A stretch of 64,000 nucleotides of DNA from contig CAVRGW010000005.1 of assembly GCA_963720885.1 (NCBI GenBank), positions 248,001-312,000 of the forward strand, given 5' to 3'. Source of the DNA: DATLLN01 sp963720885. Its GTDB lineage: Bacteria; Actinomycetota; Thermoleophilia; Gaiellales; JAICJC01. Shown here one piece after another: positions 57,474 to 64,000 of the stretch (position 1 is its first letter; the number at the start of each line of letters is the position of its first letter). Made by a program: the position numbers and the translations under genes. The notes beneath the pieces were generated by a model. The model worked only from the letters and a program-made list of their open reading frames with translations. It did no database searches and was not told where the DNA came from.

Positions 57474-59004
57474 GCGCCGGCTCCCACAGCTCGAGGAACG
57501 GGTTGTGGTAGCCGGGCTCGCGCACGGCCACACCCTCAAGGCCGCGGCCGCCCTCACGCGAGCGGGGCGTGTCGGCGAACCAGCCGCGCTCGATCGCGTC
57601 GAACATGCCGACGCCGGCGACCTTGCGCAACAGATCGACCGTCTGTGCGAGCACCAGCTTGGCGCGCTCGTCCAGCGGACCGCCGGGCACCGCCTGCAGC
57701 GAGTCGCGCAGCGGGCGGGCAGCCTCGAATACCCGTCGCGCATCCTGGATCGCCAGCATCCGGTCGGCCAGAAAGGGCGTGTGCACGGCCTCGGTGAGGA
57801 TCGACAGCAGCTGGATGTGCTGGCCGGTGGCGACGCCGACCAGGTTGAACATCGTCCCCAGCGACTGCGTGCGGAAGATGTCGCCGGTGACGTGCTTGGT
57901 CGGCGGCATGTACTTGATCGGGCAGTCAGGGAACAGCTCGCGGATGAGCAGCGCGCCGGCCCACTCCTCCATCACCTGGCCCGGCCGGTCGGGATCGATC
58001 TCGAACGCGTGGCCGAGACCGATCTGCGGCTCGGGGATCCCCGCGGCCAGCGCCAGCGAGCGGTTGATGAAGTTGCTGGCGACCACCGTGTGACCGGCCT
58101 CGTGCCCGGGTGCGGTCGTCAGGTAGTTGTCCTCGCCGGTGTTGATGATCACCCCGGCCCGCCCATTGATCATCCGGCTGACGTACTGGTCGCAGAACGT
58201 GCGTTGCGGGTTGATGTCGCGGAACAGGATGCCGTACATCGAGTCGTTCAGCATCATGTCCAGACGCTCGACCGCGCCGCAGGCCGCGATCTCGGGCATG
58301 CACAGGCCCGAGGCGTAGTTGGTCAGCCGCACATAGCGCCCGAGCTCGGGGATCACCTCGTCGAGTGCGGCCCGCACCAGCCGAAAGTTCGCCTGCGTGG
58401 CGTACGTGCCGCCGAACCCCTCCGTCGTCTCGCCGTAGGGGACGTAGTCGATCAGGCTCTGCGCCGTCGAGCGGATGACCGCGATCACGTCGGCGCCGGC
58501 CCGGGCGGCCGCCTGTGCCTGCCGGGCGTCCTCGTGGATGTTGCCCGTGGCGACGATCACGTACAGCCACGGCGTGGGCGGGTCGCCGAACTCGGCCACC
58601 ATCGCCTCGCGCTCCGACCGGCGCGCCGCGATTCGCCGGTCGCCTTCCTCGGCGAACGAGGCGGCGAGTGAAAAATCGGGGTCTGACCCCGTTTTTACAG
58701 CCAGCGACAGCTCGCCCGCGGCGATCGCCTCGGCGACCTCCTGCGGTGGGCGCCCGGTCCCGGCGCAGGTGGCGGCTAATGGCAGCGCCAGCCCCTCGCC
58801 CAGCCGGGGGCCGAGCGCGTCGACCAGCACGTTGGGCAGCGGCACGCCGAGATCGTCGACGCCGTCCACGCCGAACAGCCGGGCCACGGTGCGCTCGATG
58901 GCCACCGTCGTGTGCCGCCGGGCGAAGTCGACCACGGGCGCCGAGATGTCGTCCGCCAGCGAGAACGCCTCGTCGACCAGGGCCGTATCCAGTTCGAGCC
59001 TCAT
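57466..59004 (-). CDS. kamD: Lysine 5,6-aminomutase alpha subunit
   Basis: The 512-residue subunit carries the TIM barrel that holds PLP and substrate. Family phrases include IEVRSTAQ-type AVIRSTAQSLIDYVPYG, RLTNYASGLCMPEIA, HEAGHTVVASNFINRS and MPPTKHVTGDIF. The ATG at 59004 overlaps the stop of the P-loop gene. A palindromic repeat at 58668-58698 is read in frame as VKTGSDPDFS (about residues 103-112) and looks like an insertion of about 13 residues. Everything else is uninterrupted. Confidence 0.92.
   Translation of the reverse strand: MRLELDTALVDEAFSLADDISAPVVDFARRHTTVAIERTVARLFGVDGVDDLGVPLPNVLVDALGPRLGEGLALPLAATCAGTGRPPQEVAEAIAAGELSLAVKTGSDPDFSLAASFAEEGDRRIAARRSEREAMVAEFGDPPTPWLYVIVATGNIHEDARQAQAAARAGADVIAVIRSTAQSLIDYVPYGETTEGFGGTYATQANFRLVRAALDEVIPELGRYVRLTNYASGLCMPEIAACGAVERLDMMLNDSMYGILFRDINPQRTFCDQYVSRMINGRAGVIINTGEDNYLTTAPGHEAGHTVVASNFINRSLALAAGIPEPQIGLGHAFEIDPDRPGQVMEEWAGALLIRELFPDCPIKYMPPTKHVTGDIFRTQSLGTMFNLVGVATGQHIQLLSILTEAVHTPFLADRMLAIQDARRVFEAARPLRDSLQAVPGGPLDERAKLVLAQTVDLLRKVAGVGMFDAIERGWFADTPRSREGGRGLEGVAVREPGYHNPFLELWEPARV
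58668..58698 (-). repeat. Palindromic element inserted in frame in kamD
   Basis: On the minus strand it reads GTAAAAACGGGGTCAGACCCC then GATTTTTCAC in two parts. It is the same family as the intergenic palindrome at 21582-21616. It adds ten sense codons and no stop in this frame. Confidence 0.7.
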
Positions 59005-59930
59005 TCGCTGATTCTCCCCGAAACCACATCCACCACGGGCCATCGCCCGGCCGCCGCGTCGGACAGCGCCGAGAACGCCTCGTCGGGGTCCAGCGGGCGG
59101 TCGGGATGGAACGGGCTGGAGGTGAGCGCGGCGATCGCGAGCGGCCTGCGCGCCACCACCTCCACGCCGCCCCGCCGCGCCCGGGCCACCTGCTGCGGGC
59201 GGGCGAGCACCCGCGTGGCGTCGGCCACCACCAGCGTGCAACGGGCGCCGGCGCGCAGCAGCCGTTCCAGCAGCGGTCCGGTCAGCGCGCCCTGCAGCTC
59301 GGCCGAGCCACCGGCCGGCACCAGCGCCGCCGTCTCCTCCTCGAAGCCCGCGGCATGCCGGACGGTTAGGTCGGCCGGTTCGGTGGTGCAGGGCAGATCG
59401 AGCGCGTCCAACGCGAGCTTGACCCGCAGCGGGTAGTCGTCGGGGCCGTTGGCCAGCGAGGCGCCGGCCGCCAGCACGACCGCGTCAGCCCGGCCCGGCG
59501 CCGCCGTGCCCAGCCTCCCCAGCGCGCCCTCGAGCAGGATCCTTCGCACGCCCAGCCCGCGCAGCGCGTCCAGCGTCCGGTCGAGCTCGTCCAAGCGGGC
59601 CGGGCCGGAGACGATCACCGGCTCGCCGGCGCTCTCGACCAGTACGACCTCGCCGACCGACGTTCGCATGCCCAGCCGGGCGCGCACCGGCGCGTCGCCC
59701 GCCAGCCCCTCCGCCGTCGCCACCAGCGCTCCGGCCGGCGGCCGCACCCGCGGCTTCGCCAGGCCGGTCAACTGGTCGCGTGACTCGCCGTCCAGGCCGA
59801 GGGACGCCAGGCCGAACGGCCCCTCCAGCGAGGCCAGCAGGTGGTTCATCACGGTGGTCTTACCGGCGTTCTTGGCCAGCCCGGCGACCGTGACCGTCGC
59901 GTGGTGCTCCAGCAGGCCGGCGAGGCTCAC
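59001..59930 (-). CDS. P-loop protein, possible lysine 5,6-aminomutase reactivase (KamB-like)
   Basis: The 309-residue protein begins with a Walker A loop (VAGLAKNAGKTTVMNHLL) and has a later patch LVESAGEPVIVSG. It lies directly before kamD with a 4-base overlap (ATGA). Lysine operons of clostridia carry kamB and kamC between the two aminomutases, thought to exchange damaged B12 cofactor. Position and P-loop suggest that role here, but I cannot confirm homology. No MutS-like KamC is visible. Confidence 0.55.
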   Translation of the reverse strand: MSLAGLLEHHATVTVAGLAKNAGKTTVMNHLLASLEGPFGLASLGLDGESRDQLTGLAKPRVRPPAGALVATAEGLAGDAPVRARLGMRTSVGEVVLVESAGEPVIVSGPARLDELDRTLDALRGLGVRRILLEGALGRLGTAAPGRADAVVLAAGASLANGPDDYPLRVKLALDALDLPCTTEPADLTVRHAAGFEEETAALVPAGGSAELQGALTGPLLERLLRAGARCTLVVADATRVLARPQQVARARRGGVEVVARRPLAIAALTSSPFHPDRPLDPDEAFSALSDAAAGRWPVVDVVSGRISE

Positions 59931-60865
59931 GGCCGGGCGAGCAGATGGCGCGGGAACTGCGGATGCTCCCTGCCGTCGCGCTTGCGCATGGGCGGCCGCT
60001 CGGCGACCAGGCAGTTGTAGACAGCCTCCTCCGCCGCCTCGTAAGCCGCGGCGAAGAACGGATTGAGCTGCTCGTTGCCCAGCGTCTGGTCCGGGGCCGT
60101 GGTGAAAGCGATCCCGATCTCGCCGGAGCCGTCATGCGCGTACGACCCGGCGCGCGCCAGTCCGAGCAATGGCCGCAGCGCGAGCCGCCGCAGCTGCTGG
60201 GCGGTCATCGGGGCGTCCGTCGCGCAGACCGCGATGCACGAGCCCTCCGGAGGAGGCGGCCCGTCGGCCGGGTCGAACCGCAGCCCGCCCGCCGTCAGCC
60301 GCTCCCGCTCTCCGAAGTTGCACATCAGCAGCACACCGAGCGTGTGCTCGCCGATCGTCCTCGACGCGCTGCCGATGCCGCCGGCGAAGTCGAAGCAGGT
60401 CATTCCGGTACCGCTGCCGACGCTGCCCTCTGGCACGTCCACGCCGAGCGCCGCGCGGGCGGCATTGACGTCCTCGACGCTGACGGTGCGGCCGTCCGCA
60501 AGGTCGGAGTCGTCGCACTCCCCCACCACCGGGATCAGCGTGTTGGACGGATCCCCGCCCTCGGCCAGGATCGCGCCGTGGTAGACGATGCCCAGGGCGT
60601 GGGTGCCGCACAGGTAGATCGCCGTCTGGACGATCCCCCACTCGTCGATCTCCAGCTTCTTGGTCAGCTCGCCGACGCCGTTCGTGGTCGCCACGCCCGC
60701 GCGCACCGGGAGCCGCGGCGGCGCGACCACCGTCACGCCGGTCGGCTCCCCGCTGCCCGCCTGGCTGTGGCCGACCAGCACACCCGGCACGTCGGTGATC
60801 GTGTTGCGCGGCCCGGTCGGAAGCAGGCCGACAGGGCCGGCGAGGTCGCGAAAGCGGGCGGACAT
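59927..60865 (-). CDS. P1-family (DmpA-type) peptidase
   Basis: This 312-residue enzyme is of the N-terminal nucleophile, self-cleaving P1 family: GPRNTITDVPGVLVGHSQ, GVTVVAPP, GVGELTKKLEIDEWG, GSGTGMTCFDFAGGIGSASR and LGVLLMCNFGERE. The family removes N-terminal residues from peptides or D-peptides after cleaving itself. Which residue is the nucleophile I cannot fix. It overlaps the P-loop gene (GTGA) and the amidase gene (TGATG). Confidence 0.87.
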   Translation of the reverse strand: MSARFRDLAGPVGLLPTGPRNTITDVPGVLVGHSQAGSGEPTGVTVVAPPRLPVRAGVATTNGVGELTKKLEIDEWGIVQTAIYLCGTHALGIVYHGAILAEGGDPSNTLIPVVGECDDSDLADGRTVSVEDVNAARAALGVDVPEGSVGSGTGMTCFDFAGGIGSASRTIGEHTLGVLLMCNFGERERLTAGGLRFDPADGPPPPEGSCIAVCATDAPMTAQQLRRLALRPLLGLARAGSYAHDGSGEIGIAFTTAPDQTLGNEQLNPFFAAAYEAAEEAVYNCLVAERPPMRKRDGREHPQFPRHLLARP

Positions 60866-62196
60866 CAAGCGGTTGATACCAGATCGAGGCCGTCGTACGA
60901 CCACGGTTGCAGCTGTTCGAAGGCACGAGCGGCGCGCAGCACCAGGGCGTCGGCGCCACGACGGCCGACGATCTGCAGGCCCACCGGCAGCCCGTCGAGC
61001 ATTCCGCATGGGACGGAGGCGGCCGGCTGGCCGGAGACGTTGAACGGGTAGGTGAAGGCCGTCCACGACAGGTACTCCGTCGGCCGCCCGGCGACCTCGC
61101 CGGGCTGGTCGCGGCCGGCCGCGAACGCGGTCACCGGCAGCGTCGGCGTGAGCAGCAGGTCGACGTCGCCGAAGAACGCCTCCATGCGCCTGCGGTAGGC
61201 GCGGCGCTCGTCCTGGGCCCGCTCGTGGTCGGACTCCGTCAGCGACCAGCCCCGCTCGATCACCGCCCGCCGACCGGGATCGGCCAGCCCTAGCGTGCGC
61301 TCGTCCTCGTCCCGGGACTGGCTCCACGCCCAGATCACCTCGACCACCGGCCAGGGATCGGGCAGTCCGGGATCGCGCTGCTCCACCGAGCACCCGAGCT
61401 CGCGGAAGCGGACGGCAGCCGACTCCGCCAGATCGCGCACCGCCGGGTCGACGGCGGCGTAGCCCAGGTCACCCGACCACGCCGCACGCAGCCCGTCGAT
61501 CCCGTCGTCCAGCCCGTCGCGGAGGCGCACCTGCCCCATCACCTCGAGCAGCAGCGCGGCGTCATCAACGGTGCGGGCGATCGGCCCCTGCGACGAGAGC
61601 CCGCTGTTGGTCGGCTGCGGCACCGTGCCGGTGGTCGGCTTGATCCCGAACACGCCGCTGAACGAGCTGGGGATGCGGATCGAGCCGGCGCCGTCGCCGC
61701 CCTGGTGGACGACGCCCACGCCGGCCGCGGCCGCCGCAGCCGCTCCCCCGCTCGACCCACCAGGCGTCAGCCCGCGCCTCCACGGGTTCACGGTCGAGCC
61801 GGTCACCGGGCTGGTCGTCTCGCCCTTCCAGCCGTACTCGGGCGTCGTGGTCTTGCCCAGGATGACGGCGCCCGCAGCCCGAATCCGCGCGGCCAGCGGG
61901 TCGTCCGCCGAGGACACCCGTTCCGCATGGACGGCCGAGCCCATCGTGCAGCGCACGCCCGCCAGCTGTACGAGATCCTTGATCGTCGTCGGGATGCCGG
62001 CCAGCGGCCCGGCGGTGCCCTCGGCGAACGCCCGCTCGGCGGCGGAGGCGCTCTCCTGCGCCAGCTCCGGAGTGACGGTGACGAACGCGTTCAGCTCGGG
62101 CTCCATCCGCTCGAGCCGCTCCAGGTGCTCCTGGGCGACCTCGACCGGCGACCGCTCACCCGTCTCGTAGGCTCGCCACAGTTCCGCCGCCGTCAC
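60865..62196 (-). CDS. Amidase signature family protein
   Basis: The 443-residue amidase has the Ser-cisSer-Lys triad region: Lys in PTTIKDLV, then LTPGGSSGGAAAAAAAGVGV and GGDGAGSIRIPSSFSGVFGI. The usual GTDTGGSIR here reads GGDGAGSIR. It hydrolyses an amide bond; the substrate is unknown, perhaps peptide amides or lactams. It is not gatA because gatB and gatC are absent. Confidence 0.9.
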   Translation of the reverse strand: MTAAELWRAYETGERSPVEVAQEHLERLERMEPELNAFVTVTPELAQESASAAERAFAEGTAGPLAGIPTTIKDLVQLAGVRCTMGSAVHAERVSSADDPLAARIRAAGAVILGKTTTPEYGWKGETTSPVTGSTVNPWRRGLTPGGSSGGAAAAAAAGVGVVHQGGDGAGSIRIPSSFSGVFGIKPTTGTVPQPTNSGLSSQGPIARTVDDAALLLEVMGQVRLRDGLDDGIDGLRAAWSGDLGYAAVDPAVRDLAESAAVRFRELGCSVEQRDPGLPDPWPVVEVIWAWSQSRDEDERTLGLADPGRRAVIERGWSLTESDHERAQDERRAYRRRMEAFFGDVDLLLTPTLPVTAFAAGRDQPGEVAGRPTEYLSWTAFTYPFNVSGQPAASVPCGMLDGLPVGLQIVGRRGADALVLRAARAFEQLQPWSYDGLDLVSTA

Positions 62197-63170
62197 CGCA
62201 GCACTCCGCCCAGAAACCGCAGTGCGTTCCCCTCGGCCAGCGGCGTGCGGGCCGCGTCGCCCAGCCGTCCCAGCACGTCCGCGTAGAACGTCTCGCGCGG
62301 CGGCTCCGGTGTGCGGGCATGCGCCAGCTCCTCCTCGGTCGGGTCATCGGGCAGCAGCGGCACGTCGTCATCGCCGCCGCCCAGCCAGTCGCAGAAGTCA
62401 GCACCAAAGGCCGGCGCGCCGTCGCCGGCGACGGCCGCGATGTGGTCGTGGTGGGCGACCGCACGGTCGATCGGATCGCCGGGCCCGAGGAACGCCGGGA
62501 TGCAGTTGACGCCGACCACGCCGCCGCGCCGGCCGACCTCGGCCAGGACGTCGTCGGCCAGGTTGCGGGGATTCCGCGCCACCGCGCGGGCGTTGGCGTG
62601 CGACGCGCAGACGCTGCCCCCGAAGGCGCCGAGCGCCACCTCGCAGCCGTGCGGCGTCAGGTGCGACAGGTCGAGCGCGACCCCCAGCTGCTCCATCTCG
62701 CTCAGCAGCTCGATGCCCAGCGGTGTCACTCCCACGCCCCGGTCCTCGGCCAGCCCGTCGGCGAAGTCGTTCGAGCGGTTCCACGTCAGCCCCGCCATCC
62801 GGACGCCCAGCCGGTGGAGCGTCCCGATCAGCGCCGGCTCGCGGCCCAGGGCCTCGACGCCCTCAAGGGCCAGGATGCCGGCGACCGCGCCCGACTCCAG
62901 GGCCTGCGCCAGCTCCGCCCGGGTGGTGACTATCCGCAGGGCGCCGTCCGACTCCTCCTGCTCGCGCCACGCGGCGTCGATCTGGCGGAGCACCGTCCGC
63001 AGCGCCGCCTCCGGCACCAGCGGGTCGTCGACGAACGTGGGCAGCACCTGCACGCGCACGCCGCCAGCGTCGAGCACGTCCCGGTACCGCCGGCGGAACA
63101 CGTCCCGCTCGCCCAGGCCGCGGCGGACGGCCAGATCGAGCAGCAGGTCGAGATGCAGATCGACGATCAA
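62193..63170 (-). CDS. Membrane-dipeptidase family (M19) zinc dipeptidase
   Basis: The 325-residue product has the M19 metal residues: HxD in DLHLDLL, Glu in LALEGVEAL, His in LDLSHLTPHG and ASHANARAV, and Asp in GADFCDWLGG. It cleaves dipeptides, including some with D-residues. It has no signal peptide, so it is cytosolic here. The TTG start overlaps the stop of the ABC gene. Confidence 0.9.
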   Translation of the reverse strand: MIVDLHLDLLLDLAVRRGLGERDVFRRRYRDVLDAGGVRVQVLPTFVDDPLVPEAALRTVLRQIDAAWREQEESDGALRIVTTRAELAQALESGAVAGILALEGVEALGREPALIGTLHRLGVRMAGLTWNRSNDFADGLAEDRGVGVTPLGIELLSEMEQLGVALDLSHLTPHGCEVALGAFGGSVCASHANARAVARNPRNLADDVLAEVGRRGGVVGVNCIPAFLGPGDPIDRAVAHHDHIAAVAGDGAPAFGADFCDWLGGGDDDVPLLPDDPTEEELAHARTPEPPRETFYADVLGRLGDAARTPLAEGNALRFLGGVLR

Positions 63171-64000
63171 ACCATGATGCAGGCGGCGCGGTGGTCGTCC
63201 GTGTTCGCCCCCTCGGCGCGGTGCAGCTCGGGATCGACCTGCTTACATCGCTCTTCGGCGATCGGGCACCGCGGGTGGAACCGGCATCCGGCCGGGACGT
63301 GGACCGGGTTGGGGGTCTCCCCCTGGAGGATCTGCGGCTCGGTCTGCTGGCGGGGATCACGCTTCGGCACGACCGAGATCAGCGCCTTGGTGTACGGATG
63401 CTGCGGATTCCGCACGACCTCCTTGGCCGGCCCCTCCTCGACGATCCGTCCCAGGTACATGACGCAGATGCGGTCGGCGAAATGGGCCGCCGTCGACAGG
63501 TCGTGGGTGATCATCAGGATGCCCATCCCGTCGGCGCGCAGGCTGTCGAGCAGGCGCAGGATGCCGGCGCGGACGGAGACGTCGAGCATCGACACCGGCT
63601 CGTCGGCGACCAGCAGCTTGGGATCGAGCACCAGGCTGGCGGCGATCGCGACGCGCTGGCGCTGGCCGCCGGACAGCTCGTGCGGATAGCGCTCGATGTA
63701 GAGGTCGGGCGGCGTCAGGCCGGCTCGCTCCATGGCCTCGCGCACCTTCGTTTCCCGGTCGTCACCCGACATCTTCACGCCGTGGATCAGCAGCGGCTCC
63801 TCGATCGTGTCGCGCACCGAGAACCGCGGATCGAGCGACTCGTACGGATCCTGATAGATCATCTGGATCTCCTTGCGCAGCGGCCGCATATCGCTCGGTC
63901 CCAGCCCCGACAGCTCCTTGCCGCGGAAGCGGATCGATCCGCTGTCGTTCTCGACCATCCGCACGACGCTCTGCGCGGTGGTCGTCTTGCCGCAGCCGGA
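63167..64000 (-). CDS. Oligopeptide ABC transporter ATP-binding protein (OppF/DppF type), 5' end outside the window
   Basis: The open frame reaches the window edge inside the Walker A loop (SGCGKTTTAQSVV), so about 40 N-terminal residues are missing. Signature LSGGQRQRVAIA, Walker B LLVADEPVSMLD and the His switch MITHDL are present. The C-terminal oligopeptide domain ends in CRFHPRCPIAEERC. It powers import of oligopeptides. The rest of the transporter should lie beyond the right edge. Confidence 0.92.
   Translation of the reverse strand, partial: SGCGKTTTAQSVVRMVENDSGSIRFRGKELSGLGPSDMRPLRKEIQMIYQDPYESLDPRFSVRDTIEEPLLIHGVKMSGDDRETKVREAMERAGLTPPDLYIERYPHELSGGQRQRVAIAASLVLDPKLLVADEPVSMLDVSVRAGILRLLDSLRADGMGILMITHDLSTAAHFADRICVMYLGRIVEEGPAKEVVRNPQHPYTKALISVVPKRDPRQQTEPQILQGETPNPVHVPAGCRFHPRCPIAEERCKQVDPELHRAEGANTDDHRAACIMV

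Noticed and set aside
60865..62196. Amidase as GatA of the tRNA amidotransferase
   Set aside because: No gatB or gatC nearby and the context is peptide catabolism.

Overview
The window is high-GC DNA whose third codon positions are strongly G/C-biased. Many starts are GTG or TTG, and many genes lack a ribosome binding site because a -10 box sits right at the start codon. Gene content (GarA-type FHA protein, single-motif RsiG-like anti-sigma, FHA-ABC exporter, AcoC-like pieces, infC-rpmI-rplT and pheST) suggests an actinobacterium, most likely class Thermoleophilia (Gaiellales or Solirubrobacterales) or a neighbouring deep branch. This is inferred from gene content, not from a marker tree.

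Layout. 0-8 kb: primary-type sigma factor, flippase-like membrane protein, aldo/keto reductase, small conserved genes and a secreted propeller/Ig protein. 8-18 kb: a c-di-GMP neighbourhood with a degenerate GGDEF protein, an HD-GYP phosphodiesterase, a strong promoter with a six-codon ORF and structured leader, a coiled-coil protein, an active-looking diguanylate cyclase and an RsiG-like anti-sigma followed by GarA-like and MerR genes. Broken genes lie between them, and apt is intact. 18-32 kb: mannose-1-phosphate guanylyltransferase/phosphomannomutase fusion, CDP-alcohol phosphatidyltransferase, an isolated flagellar rod/hook protein, an FHA-ABC exporter with a PknB-type kinase, a lysyl oxidase and small enzymes. 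32-36 kb: sulfatase, then a 2.07 kb segment bounded by tRNA-Pro(GGG) and a 23 bp direct repeat of its 3' end, consistent with an eroded integrated element. 36-46 kb: ECF sigma and anti-sigma, proS, lpd, a split lipoyl/hydrolase pair and a pyruvate-type dehydrogenase operon (E1a, E1b, E2). 46-55 kb: M29 peptidase, isochorismatase-like hydrolase, pheST and infC-rpmI-rplT with a leader that can fold as an attenuator.

55.5-64 kb is one minus-strand operon in which every neighbouring pair overlaps by 1-13 bases. It runs from an oligopeptide ABC ATPase through M19 dipeptidase, amidase, P1 peptidase and a P-loop protein (possible mutase reactivase) to lysine 5,6-aminomutase (KamD, KamE), 3-aminobutyryl-CoA ammonia lyase and the 3-keto-5-aminohexanoate cleavage enzyme. 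It reads as peptide uptake and hydrolysis feeding B12-dependent lysine catabolism to crotonyl-CoA and acetoacetate. KamA and 3,5-diaminohexanoate dehydrogenase are not seen and would lie beyond the window or elsewhere.

Several loci are frameshifted (13.7-14.8, 16.1-16.3, 34.6, 40.7-40.9 and 51.5 kb). Some may be true decay and some may be draft-sequence errors; the sequence alone cannot separate these.
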